DNA from: Actinomycetes bacterium
Lineage (GTDB): Bacteria > Actinomycetota > Actinomycetes > Actinomycetales > Cellulomonadaceae
DNA: 5,321 nucleotides
NCBI GenBank assembly: GCA_023401045.1
Contig: JAEXEM010000245.1
Span: 1-5,321 of the forward strand
Direction of reading: 5' to 3'
In this document: in pieces, positions 1 to 5,321 of the stretch
Numbering within the stretch: the first letter of the stretch is position 1
Layout: each line of letters begins with the position of its first letter
Position numbers and translations under genes: made by a program
The notes under the pieces: generated by a model
Databases searched by the model: none
Told to the model about the DNA's origin: nothing
The model's input: the letters and a program-made list of their open reading frames with translations, nothing else

Positions 1-337
1 GGTCTCCGTGCCGCAGCCGCTGCCCGGGCGGCTCGCGCGTGCCGTGGCCGCGGTCGGCACCGTCCACGTCGAGGACGACGCCGGCTGGCAGGTGCGCCTC
101 GGGGCGCTCGCCGGCGGGCGGGTCCGCCTCGTCGGAGCCGAGGTCGCGGACGCCACCGCGGGCCGTCCGGACGTCGCGGTGTGGGACCACACCGTCACCG
201 AGGCGGGACGCGTCGAGCTGCTCCCGTTCCTGCGGGAGCAGGCGGTGAGCGCGACCGCGCACCGCTTCGGCACCCCCGACACCCTCACCGACGGGGTGCT
301 CCCGGTCGGTGCAGCCGAGCGCCGACGACGGGTGTGA
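1..337 (+). CDS. putA: C-terminal end of a proline dehydrogenase / L-glutamate-gamma-semialdehyde dehydrogenase (PutA-type), partial
   Basis: This is the last 111 or so codons of a gene that begins left of the window. The frame is open from position 2 to a TGA at 335-337. The GTG at 8 is in frame but is almost certainly an internal valine, because the codons before it are also open. The recognisable part is the tail, where GRVELLPFLREQAVSATAHR is followed by FGTP. I recognise this as the closing motif of actinobacterial bifunctional PutA proteins, after the aldehyde dehydrogenase domain. Such enzymes oxidise proline to pyrroline-5-carboxylate with FAD and then, with NAD+, oxidise its hydrolysed form to glutamate. 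None of the catalytic residues (the ALDH Cys and Glu, or the FAD-binding barrel) lie in the visible part, so activity cannot be judged. A monofunctional P5C dehydrogenase with the same tail is the main alternative. The gene ends in a convergent gap carrying a terminator-like hairpin. Confidence 0.72.
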   Translation, partial: VSVPQPLPGRLARAVAAVGTVHVEDDAGWQVRLGALAGGRVRLVGAEVADATAGRPDVAVWDHTVTEAGRVELLPFLREQAVSATAHRFGTPDTLTDGVLPVGAAERRRRV

Positions 338-357
338 CCGGGGCGGTCACGCGACGA

Positions 358-381
358 CCGCGGAGGCTGCCAGCCCCGCGG
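358..381. terminator. Hairpin in convergent gap, candidate bidirectional terminator
   Basis: CCGCGG (358-363), a bulged A (364), GGCT (365-368), a GCC loop (369-371), AGCC (372-375) and CCGCGG (376-381) form a 10-pair, nearly all G:C stem with a tight loop. It begins 20 bases after the putA stop and ends 13 bases before the stop of the minus-strand small gene, so it could serve both. No T-run follows on either strand, as is common for high-GC actinobacterial terminators. A competing weaker stem, GCGGTC (343-348) with GACCGC (356-361), overlaps its left arm. Confidence 0.55.
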
Positions 382-394
382 ACACCTGGCCCGC

Positions 395-607
395 TCAGGC
401 GTTCTCGTCCCGGGGGACGAGGTAGACCCGGCCGGAGGGGTCGACGACCCGCTCGAACTCGCTGCGCAGCCCCTGCTCGCGCGCCTGCTCGTCGTCGGTG
501 ACGGCACGTCCGGCACGGCGCGGGTCGCTCACCTCGGCGGGGCCGACGAGGTACCTCGCGAGCCACGTCGTCGCGTCGAGCCGTTCCTTGCGCTGCCTCG
601 CCACCAC
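395..607 (-). CDS. Small hypothetical protein, 70 codons
   Basis: I do not recognise a family for this protein. It is short, hydrophilic and highly charged (rich in Arg, Glu and Asp), with no membrane segment, no signal peptide and no cysteine. The N-terminal third (WLARYLVGPAEV, DPRR) looks like a small folded or helical segment. The C-terminal part reads SEFERVVDPSGRVYLVPRD, which suggests a short beta hairpin. The start is uncertain between two adjacent GTG codons (605-607 and 602-604). A GGAG at 610-613 sits only 2 bases from the first and 5 from the second, which favours the second start. The stop (TGA, 395-397) lies just beyond a hairpin shared with putA, and the start faces the Moco operon divergently. 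The neat boundaries and ribosome-binding site argue for a real gene. At this G+C content, however, long open frames are common by chance, so coding status is moderate. Confidence 0.55.
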   Translation of the reverse strand: MVARQRKERLDATTWLARYLVGPAEVSDPRRAGRAVTDDEQAREQGLRSEFERVVDPSGRVYLVPRDENA

Positions 608-626
608 GTCTCCGTCCTCGGGCCCT

Positions 627-645
627 GCCCGGCCTCCCGCCGGGC
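627..645. repeat. Perfect 7-bp inverted repeat in the divergent promoter region
   Basis: GCCCGGC (627-633), a CTCCC spacer (634-638) and GCCGGGC (639-645) form a perfect inverted repeat. GGCCC (621-625) and GGGCC (654-658) flank it as an outer inverted pair. It sits between the start of the minus-strand small gene (607) and the first possible start of the plus-strand oxidoreductase (667). It could be an operator, a leader hairpin or a chance product of the base composition. No clear -10 or -35 pair was identified beside it. Confidence 0.35.
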
Positions 646-783
646 TGCTCCCCGGGCCAGGCCACTATGCCACCGGTCACCCCGCCGGGCCGCGCAGGTC
701 CGCGGGCCCGGGCGCGGGACCCGCAACCTCCTCCCGCGCCGCACCCCTGGTGGCCGCGACGCCGCTGGGTGTTTCATGTGCAG

Positions 784-1395
784 ATGACCGACGAGGGCGC
801 GCGGTTCACCCCCGGGTTCCGGGGGCGCCCCCGGTCGTCCGGTGTCGCGCTGCCGCCCGGGCAGTACGAGGTGCACGACTTCCCCGTCCTGTCGGCGGGC
901 CCGACACCGAACATCGACACCGCCCGGTGGGAGCTCGAGGTCCGCTCCGAGGACGACGCGACGTGGCGCTGGACGTGGGACGAGCTCATGGCGCTGCCGC
1001 AGGAGGACGTCGTCGTCGATCTGCACTGCGTGACGCGCTGGTCGAAGTTCGGCACCCGGTGGCGCGGCGTCAGCCTCGACGTCCTGCTCGGCGACGTCAC
1101 GTCCGCCGCGCAGTACGCGCTCGTCGGCTGCTACGGCGGGTACACGACGAACCTGCCGGTCGCGGACCTGCTCGGCGGGCGGGCGTGGATCGCGCACGGG
1201 TACGACGGCCGCCCGCTCGAGCCCGTGCACGGCGGGCCGGCGCGGTTGCTCGTGCCCCACCTCTACCTGTGGAAGTCCGCGAAGTGGGTGCGCTCGATCC
1301 GGTTGCTGCGCCAGGACCAGCCCGGGTTCTGGGAGCGGTACGGCTACCACGACTACGGCGACCCGTGGCGCGAGCAGCGCTACCAGGGCGACTGA
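784..1395 (+). CDS. Sulfite-oxidase-like molybdopterin-dependent oxidoreductase (cytoplasmic type)
   Basis: This 203-residue protein belongs to the sulfite oxidase/YedY (MsrP) molybdopterin fold. The HCVTRWSKFGTRW segment (residues 81-93) carries Cys82, the expected thiolate ligand of molybdenum. Other family hallmarks are GYTTNLP (119-125), HGGPARLLVPHLY (149-161), WKSAKWV (163-169), and the closing GFWERYGYHDYGDPW and RYQGD. The domain is minimal, with no heme-binding or dimerisation domain. I chose the ATG at 784 because family members begin shortly before the FTPGFRGR-like segment (residues 8-15). An in-frame ATG at 667 would add 39 Pro/Arg-rich residues after a weak AGG. That extension contains RRR but no hydrophobic stretch, so it is not a Tat signal, and a cytoplasmic location is inferred. 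No strong ribosome-binding site precedes 784. The physiological substrate is unknown; family members act on sulfite, sulfoxides or undetermined substrates. The TGA overlaps the ATG of the next gene. Confidence 0.88.
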   Translation: MTDEGARFTPGFRGRPRSSGVALPPGQYEVHDFPVLSAGPTPNIDTARWELEVRSEDDATWRWTWDELMALPQEDVVVDLHCVTRWSKFGTRWRGVSLDVLLGDVTSAAQYALVGCYGGYTTNLPVADLLGGRAWIAHGYDGRPLEPVHGGPARLLVPHLYLWKSAKWVRSIRLLRQDQPGFWERYGYHDYGDPWREQRYQGD

Positions 1396-2186
1396 TGACG
1401 GCCGACGCGACGACCCGGCCCGCGCGCCTCGGGGACCGGTACGCCTGCGCGCGCGGCTGGCAGCCCGCGACGCTCGTCGACGCCCGGCACGAGACCGCGA
1501 CCGCGCGCACGCTCGTCCTCGACGTGCCGGGCTGGCCGGGGCACCGTGCGGGCCAGCACGTCGACCTGCGGCTCACCGCCGACGACGGCTACACCGCGTC
1601 GCGCGCCTACTCGATGAGCGCACCGACCGACCCCGCGCACCCCACCCGGGTGGCGGTCACCGTGCAGCGCGTCATGGCAGGGGAGGTCTCGACGTACCTC
1701 GTCGACGACTTCCCGGTCGGCGCGGGCATCGAGGTGCGCGGACCCGTGGGCGGCTGGTTCGTCTGGGAGCCCGGCACCGCGTCGGGCGCACCGGTGCTGC
1801 TGCTCGCCGGCGGCTCGGGGATCACACCGCTCGTCGCGATGGTGCGCGCCCGCCGCGCCGCCGGCGACCGCACGCCGGTACGGGTGCTCTACTCCGTGCG
1901 GATGCCGACCGACGCGATGTTCCTCGACGAGCTCACCGGCCCGCACGCCGACGGGGTCGACGCGCAGGTGTGGTTCACGCGTGCCGCTCCCCCGGACGCG
2001 CCGCGCCCGGTCGGCCGGATCGGGCTGCGGGACCTGTCCCGGCACGGCTGGCCCGCCGCGCTCGCCCCGGTCTGCTACGTGTGCGGGCCGACGTCGTTCG
2101 TCGAGGCGATGACGGGGATGCTCCTCGTCCTCGGGCACGAGGCGTCCGCGATCCGGGCCGAGCGCTTCGGACCGTCGACGGACTGA
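1395..2186 (+). CDS. FAD-binding ferredoxin/flavodoxin reductase-type NAD(P)H oxidoreductase
   Basis: This 263-residue flavoprotein belongs to the ferredoxin-NADP+ reductase superfamily. The N-terminal beta-barrel FAD domain has GQHVDLRL (residues 53-60), the RAYS motif (70-73, the RxYS flavin-binding signature), VSTYL (98-102) and GPVGGWF (116-122). The nucleotide-binding domain has GGSGITPL (139-146) and ends with CGP (230-232) and the terminal FGPS. It stops there, with no C-terminal [2Fe-2S] ferredoxin domain like those of oxygenase reductases, so FAD is the only visible cofactor. The ATG overlaps the stop of the Moco gene (TGATG, 1393-1397). An AGGG lies inside that gene at 1385-1388, 6 bases upstream of the start, indicating coupled translation. 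I infer that it transfers NAD(P)H electrons to the neighbouring molybdopterin protein, directly or through a carrier encoded elsewhere. NADH versus NADPH preference cannot be told from the sequence with confidence. Confidence 0.9.
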   Translation: MTADATTRPARLGDRYACARGWQPATLVDARHETATARTLVLDVPGWPGHRAGQHVDLRLTADDGYTASRAYSMSAPTDPAHPTRVAVTVQRVMAGEVSTYLVDDFPVGAGIEVRGPVGGWFVWEPGTASGAPVLLLAGGSGITPLVAMVRARRAAGDRTPVRVLYSVRMPTDAMFLDELTGPHADGVDAQVWFTRAAPPDAPRPVGRIGLRDLSRHGWPAALAPVCYVCGPTSFVEAMTGMLLVLGHEASAIRAERFGPSTD

Positions 2187-2190
2187 GCAG

Positions 2191-2233
2191 GGCGTCCGGC
2201 CGACCGCGCGGGGCGGCCGCCCGGAAGGACGTC
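2191..2233. terminator. GC-rich inverted repeats in convergent gap, possible bidirectional terminator
   Basis: GGCGTCC (2191-2197) can pair with GGACGTC (2227-2233), giving seven pairs with one G:T. Inside it, GGCCG (2198-2202) can pair with CGGCC (2214-2218). A perfect 12-base palindrome, GGGCGGCCGCCC, lies at 2211-2222. The structure fills the 45-base gap between the plus-strand flavoprotein stop and the minus-strand DUF808 stop and runs into the latter. There is no T-run, and in such G+C-rich DNA partial pairing is easy to find, so the call rests mainly on position. Confidence 0.33.
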
Positions 2234-3185
2234 AGTGCGCCGCCCGGTGCCCCCGCACCCGGTGCACCTGGTGCATGACGACCACGACGACGGCACCGAC
2301 GACGAGCCCGACGAGCGCCGACGCCCCCGTCCCGGCGAGCCACGCGAGGAAGCCGCCGACCCCGGCGACACCGTGCGCGGCCTCCTCGAGGTGGTGGACG
2401 AGCTCGTAGGGTGCGTGCCAGCCGAGCTCGTCGACGCCGACGAGGAGGATGTGCCCGCCGACCCAGAGCATCGCGACCATCCCGACGGTCGAGAGCGTCG
2501 CGAGGACCTTCGGCATGGCGGCGACGAGCCCGCGCCCGAGCGCCGCCGAGGCGCCGTTGCGCCCGCGGGCCAGGTGCAGGCCGATGTCGTCCATCTTGAC
2601 GATGAGCGCGACGACGCCGTAGACGAGCGCGGTGATGCCGATGGCGACGACGACGAGGATGAGCGCGCGGGAGACGAGCGCCTGGTCGGCGACCCCGTCG
2701 AGGGCGATGACCATGATCTCGGCGGAGAGGATGAGGTCGGTGCGGATCGCACCGGCGACGACGCGCTTCTCCGCGTCGGGCCCCTGGACGACCGCCGGGG
2801 CCTGGGCCTCGGCCTCGCCGTGCCCGCGGCCGGTCACCGCCTCCCACAGCTTCTCGGCACCCTCGAACGCGAGGTAGGTGCCGCCGGCCATGAGGATCGG
2901 CGTGAGCAGCCACGGCACGAACTGGCTGAGCAGCAGCGCCGCCGGGAGGATGAAGACCAGCTTGTTGCGCAGCGACCCGCGCGCGATCTTCCAGACGATC
3001 GGCAGCTCACGGTTCGCGGTGACGCCGTGGACGTACTGAGGCGTCACGGCGGTGTCGTCGATGACGACGCCCGCGGCCTTGACGCTCGCACGCCCGGCCG
3101 CCGCCCCGATGTCGTCCACCGAGGCCGCGGCGAGGCGCGCGAGCGCCGCCACGTCGTCGAGGAGTGCTGCCAGACCGCCCGCCAT
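2232..3185 (-). CDS. DUF808 family integral membrane protein
   Basis: I recognise this 317-residue protein as a DUF808 (YedI-like) inner-membrane protein of unknown function. The family start, MAGGLAALLDDVAALARLAA, is intact. It is followed by GRASVKAAGVVIDDTAVTP (residues 31-49), the conserved KIARGSLRNK (67-75 region) and IRTDLILSAEI (147-157). Hydrophobic spans are near 74-90, 93-108, 171-197, 228-251 and 279-305. A charged loop rich in Glu, Ala and Gly (about 120-140) separates the first pair from the rest. The ATG at 3183-3185 is fixed by the family N-terminus and by an AAGGTGG ribosome-binding site 3 bases upstream. The frame stays open further upstream, but that part only shadows the neighbouring transporter gene. 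It lies 80 bases downstream of the MMPL gene on the same strand and converges with the flavoprotein gene. No transport substrate or partner can be deduced. Confidence 0.9.
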   Translation of the reverse strand: MAGGLAALLDDVAALARLAAASVDDIGAAAGRASVKAAGVVIDDTAVTPQYVHGVTANRELPIVWKIARGSLRNKLVFILPAALLLSQFVPWLLTPILMAGGTYLAFEGAEKLWEAVTGRGHGEAEAQAPAVVQGPDAEKRVVAGAIRTDLILSAEIMVIALDGVADQALVSRALILVVVAIGITALVYGVVALIVKMDDIGLHLARGRNGASAALGRGLVAAMPKVLATLSTVGMVAMLWVGGHILLVGVDELGWHAPYELVHHLEEAAHGVAGVGGFLAWLAGTGASALVGLVVGAVVVVVMHQVHRVRGHRAAH

Positions 3186-3188
3186 GTG

Positions 3189-3195
3189 CCACCTT
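3189..3195 (-). promoter_or_regulatory. Ribosome-binding site of the DUF808 gene
   Basis: On the minus strand AAGGTGG is followed by CAC and then the ATG at 3183-3185, a good Shine-Dalgarno match. It decides the start against the longer upstream open frame. It is the clearest ribosome-binding site in the window. Confidence 0.7.
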
Positions 3196-3196
3196 C

Positions 3197-3232
3197 GTCC
3201 GCGCGTCCAGCGGCGCCCGACGCGCCGCGGAC
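3197..3232 (-). terminator. Hairpin between the MMPL and DUF808 genes, terminator or leader structure
   Basis: In plus-strand terms, GTCC (3197-3200) plus GCGCGTC (3201-3207) pair with GACGCGC (3219-3225) plus GGAC (3229-3232). This gives 11 pairs, with CGC (3226-3228) bulged and an 11-base loop. An alternative register pairs GTCCGCG (3197-3203) with CGCGGAC (3226-3232). On the transcribed strand it begins 33 bases after the MMPL stop and ends one base before the DUF808 ribosome-binding site (3189-3195). It could terminate MMPL transcription, or sit in a read-through leader and affect DUF808 translation. There is no T-run. Confidence 0.42.
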
Positions 3233-3265
3233 ACAGGGTAGGGCCGCCGTGCCCCCGTCGAGGCG

Positions 3266-5321
3266 CTACGCCTCGATCGTCTCGCGTGCGCCGGCCGGCG
3301 TCGCGGCCGGGTGCTGCCGCTCGAGGCGGGCACCCTCGACGTCGACGTCCGGCAGCAGTCGGTCGAGCCAGCGCGGCAGCCACCAGGCCTTGTCCCCCAG
3401 CAGGTGGAGGAACGCCGGGACGATGAGCATCCGCACGACGAACGCGTCGAGCAGGACACCGAACGCGAGCGCGAAGCCGATCGGCCGGATGGCCGACAGG
3501 TGGGAGAACATGAACCCGCCGAAGACCGACACCATGATGATCGCGGCGGCGGTGACCACGGCGCGGCCCGCGGCGACGCCCTCGGTCACCGCGCGGCGCG
3601 CCGGGGCGCCGTGGGCGTAGGCCTCCCGCACCCCCGAGGTGAGGAACAGCTGGTAGTCCATCGCCAGGCCGAAGAGGATCCCGGTGAGGAGGATCGGCAG
3701 GAAGCTCAGCACCGGTGCGGGGTGGTGGACGTCGAAGACCGACCCCAGCCAGCCCCACTGGTAGACCGCGACGACACCGCCGAGCGCCCCGACGAGCGAG
3801 AGCACGAAGCCGCCGGTCGCGACGAGCGGCACGAGCAGCGAGCGGAACACGACGACGAGGATGACGAACGACAGCCCGACGACAAGCAGCAGGTAGAGCG
3901 GCAGGGCCGCGGCAAGCTTGTCGGAGATGTCGATGTTGGCGCTCGCGTTGCCCGCGACGGACAGCTCGACGGTAGTGCCGTCGGCGTCGACCTCGAGCCC
4001 GCGCAGCGCGTGGACGAGCTGCTCGGTCGACTCCGAGTCGGGGCCGCCGACGGGGACGACCTGGAACACGAGGACGGAGCCGTCGTCGTTGGCGACGACG
4101 GGCGCGACGGCCGAGACGTCGTCGACGGCCATGAGCTGCTCGCCGATCGCGACCTGGGTCGCGACGAGGTCCTCCTCGGCGGTGCCGCCGGGGACGTCCG
4201 CGACGACGACGAGCGGGCCGTTGACACCCTCGCCGAACTTCTCGTCGATGAGCTGGTAGGCGCGGTACTGCGTCGAGTCCTCCGGCTCCGAGGCGCCGGT
4301 CGGCAGGCCGAGGCGCATGCCGAGGGCGGGGAGCGCGACGACGCCGAGCAGGGCGACGCCCGCGACGATCGACAGCCAGGCGCGCGAGGTGCGCATCGCC
4401 GGGGGCGGCTCGTGCGCGACGGGAGCGGCGGAGACGTCCCGGTGCCGGCGCGGCAGCAGGCGCAGCCCGGCGAGCCCCAGCACGGCGGGCGTGAGGGTGA
4501 CGGCGACGAGCACCGCGACGAGGACCGCGACGGCGGCGATCGTCCCCATGAGGCCGAGGAACGGCACCCCGGTGACGTTGAGCGCGAGCAGCGCGATGAT
4601 GACCGTGCTCCCGGCGAAGACGACGGCGTTGCCGCTCGTGCCGTTCGCCAGGCCGATCGACTCGCCGAGGGGCATGCCGGCCCGCAGCTGGCGACGGTGC
4701 CGGTTGAGGATGAAGAGCGAGTAGTCGATGCCGACGGCGAGGCCGATCATCGCGCCGAGCGCGGGGGTCACCGAGGACATCTCGATGACGTCGGACAGCG
4801 CCATCGCGCCGCCGACGCCGACGCCCACGCCGACGAGCGCGTTGAGCAGCGGCAGACCGGCACCGACGAGCGTGCCGAGCATGACGACGAGGACGAGCGC
4901 GGCCACGCCGACGCCGATCGCCTCGGAGACCCCACCGATGGAGGTCGAGCCGCTGCCGATCGCGGTGGCGCCACCGGCGATCTCGTTGGAGAACTCGACG
5001 ACGACACCGTCGGGCGCGGCGTCGGTGACGGTCTCGACGACGGTCGTCATCGTCCCCGGGGCGAGGTCCTCGTGCCGCTCGCTGAAGACGACGGTCGCGA
5101 CGGCGGTCGTGCCGTCCTCGGAGACGGTGCGGATCTCGGAGGCGAGGTCGAGCAGCGCCTCGCCCTGCTCGAGCTGGGTGCGGCCGGCCTCGAGCTCGGC
5201 ACGCTGGGCGTCGATCTGCGCCTGGCCGGCCTCGGCCTCGGCGCGGGCGGCGTCGAGCTGGGCCTGCTGGGCGTCGAGCGCGGCGAGCGCGGCCTGCAGC
5301 TGCGGCGACGAGCCACCGGCC
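3266..5321 (-). CDS. MMPL (RND superfamily) transporter, YdfJ-like, partial (start beyond right edge)
   Basis: The frame is open from the right edge to a TAG at 3266-3268, giving about 684 visible residues. The ATG at 5048-5050 is internal, because 90 open codons with clear protein character precede it. Counting from that Met, one membrane block spans about 45-195 with the MMPL signature GLAVGIDYSLF (103-113) followed by NRHRR. A hydrophilic porter domain spans about 245-378. A second membrane block spans about 380-550 with the matching GLAMDYQLFL (461-470). The tail ends LGDKAWWLPRWLDRLLP plus a short hydrophilic end. The two GxxxDY motifs in the repeated halves are the expected proton-relay sites of proton-driven RND pumps. 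The missing N-terminus should hold the first membrane helix and the start of porter domain 1. An eight-heptad helix lies in porter domain 1 (5132-5299). Family members export lipids, antibiotics or other hydrophobic compounds; the substrate here is unknown. Confidence 0.9.
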   Translation of the reverse strand, partial: AGGSSPQLQAALAALDAQQAQLDAARAEAEAGQAQIDAQRAELEAGRTQLEQGEALLDLASEIRTVSEDGTTAVATVVFSERHEDLAPGTMTTVVETVTDAAPDGVVVEFSNEIAGGATAIGSGSTSIGGVSEAIGVGVAALVLVVMLGTLVGAGLPLLNALVGVGVGVGGAMALSDVIEMSSVTPALGAMIGLAVGIDYSLFILNRHRRQLRAGMPLGESIGLANGTSGNAVVFAGSTVIIALLALNVTGVPFLGLMGTIAAVAVLVAVLVAVTLTPAVLGLAGLRLLPRRHRDVSAAPVAHEPPPAMRTSRAWLSIVAGVALLGVVALPALGMRLGLPTGASEPEDSTQYRAYQLIDEKFGEGVNGPLVVVADVPGGTAEEDLVATQVAIGEQLMAVDDVSAVAPVVANDDGSVLVFQVVPVGGPDSESTEQLVHALRGLEVDADGTTVELSVAGNASANIDISDKLAAALPLYLLLVVGLSFVILVVVFRSLLVPLVATGGFVLSLVGALGGVVAVYQWGWLGSVFDVHHPAPVLSFLPILLTGILFGLAMDYQLFLTSGVREAYAHGAPARRAVTEGVAAGRAVVTAAAIIMVSVFGGFMFSHLSAIRPIGFALAFGVLLDAFVVRMLIVPAFLHLLGDKAWWLPRWLDRLLPDVDVEGARLERQHPAATPAGARETIEA
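5132..5299 (-). repeat. Eight in-register heptad repeats (21-bp period) inside the MMPL gene
   Basis: Reading the transporter frame, eight consecutive seven-residue units follow without a gap: LQAALAA, LDAQQAQ, LDAARAE, AEAGQAQ, IDAQRAE, LEAGRTQ, LEQGEAL, LDLASEI. Position 1 is Leu, Ile or Ala, position 2 is usually Asp or Glu, and position 6 is mostly Ala. The last five residues before the series are GGSSP, a likely helix break. At DNA level this is a 168-base imperfect 21-bp repeat (CTC and GGC codon complements recur). A long amphipathic or coiled-coil helix is inferred, placed in the extracytoplasmic porter domain between the first and second membrane helices. Comparable Ala/Gln/Leu-rich helices are known in some MMPL and YhgE/Pip proteins. 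Confidence 0.65.

Noticed and set aside
667..783. Tat signal peptide on the Moco protein (RRR in the extension)
   Set aside because: There is no hydrophobic core and no cleavage-like segment after the arginines, and the basic region is surrounded by prolines.
498..1394. The flavoprotein reading frame is open far upstream, suggesting a 562-residue fusion
   Set aside because: The upstream part is Arg/Ala/Pro-rich shadow sequence of the Moco gene in another frame. The reductase family start and the TGATG overlap place the real start at 1395.
2211..2222. The 12-base perfect palindrome GGGCGGCCGCCC as a regulator binding site
   Set aside because: It lies between two gene ends rather than at a start, and short GC palindromes are frequent at this base composition. 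It was kept only as part of the possible terminator.
3235..3263. Possible DUF808 promoter: minus-strand TACCCT (3240-3235) with a TCGAC-like -35 near 3257-3261
   Set aside because: The spacer is only 15-16 bases and the -35 match is weak. Such matches are expected by chance, so it was not listed as a feature.
2235..3620. A 461-codon plus-strand open frame antisense to DUF808 and MMPL
   Set aside because: Its translation is a low-complexity Asp/Glu/Arg-rich string with no domain. The minus strand carries two clearly recognisable membrane proteins here.
3186..3758. Extension of the DUF808 frame upstream to about 3758
   Set aside because: The extension overlaps the C-terminal part of the MMPL gene and has shadow composition. 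The family N-terminus and ribosome-binding site fix the start at 3185.
1..5321. CRISPR array, insertion sequence, tRNA or rRNA gene, riboswitch, attachment site
   Set aside because: No spaced direct repeats, transposase motifs, terminal inverted repeats or recognisable structured RNA were seen. The only tandem repetition is the coding heptad series at 5132-5299.

Overview
This is a very G+C-rich window in which third codon positions are almost always G or C. The gene content (the end of a PutA-type proline dehydrogenase, a cofactor-lean sulfite-oxidase-like protein paired with a flavin reductase, a DUF808 protein, and a YdfJ-like MMPL transporter with an inserted heptad helix) fits a high-GC Gram-positive actinobacterium. 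A Cellulomonas-like member of the Micrococcales is my best guess. That placement is inference from composition and recognised protein sequence, not from a search.

Layout, left to right. Positions 1-337 (+) hold the C-terminal end of a large proline-catabolism dehydrogenase, cut by the left edge. A compact hairpin (358-381) lies in the convergent gap between it and a small unknown 70-codon gene on the minus strand (395-607). A divergent region with a perfect inverted repeat (627-645) then leads to a two-gene plus-strand operon. The first gene is a sulfite-oxidase-like molybdopterin oxidoreductase (784-1395, with a possible earlier start at 667). The second is an FAD/NAD(P)H ferredoxin-reductase-like flavoprotein (1395-2186), joined to it by a TGATG stop/start overlap. 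A 45-base convergent gap carries GC-rich inverted repeats (2191-2233). After it, two minus-strand genes run toward the left: a DUF808 multi-spanning membrane protein (2232-3185), preceded by an 80-base spacer with a hairpin and a clear ribosome-binding site, and an MMPL/RND-family transporter (3266 to beyond the right edge).

How the genes relate. The Moco protein and the flavoprotein are very probably one redox module, NAD(P)H to FAD to the molybdenum cofactor. It appears cytoplasmic, because neither protein shows an export signal, a heme domain or an Fe-S domain. The substrate is unknown. The MMPL transporter and DUF808 protein share a strand and could be co-transcribed, but the spacer structure leaves that open. 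I see no mobile element, CRISPR array, tRNA or rRNA. No stretch longer than about 300 bases lacks a gene. The window looks like ordinary core or near-core actinobacterial chromosome. The coupled Moco/flavin pair, the uncharacterised small gene and the eight-heptad helix in the transporter are the most interesting parts.
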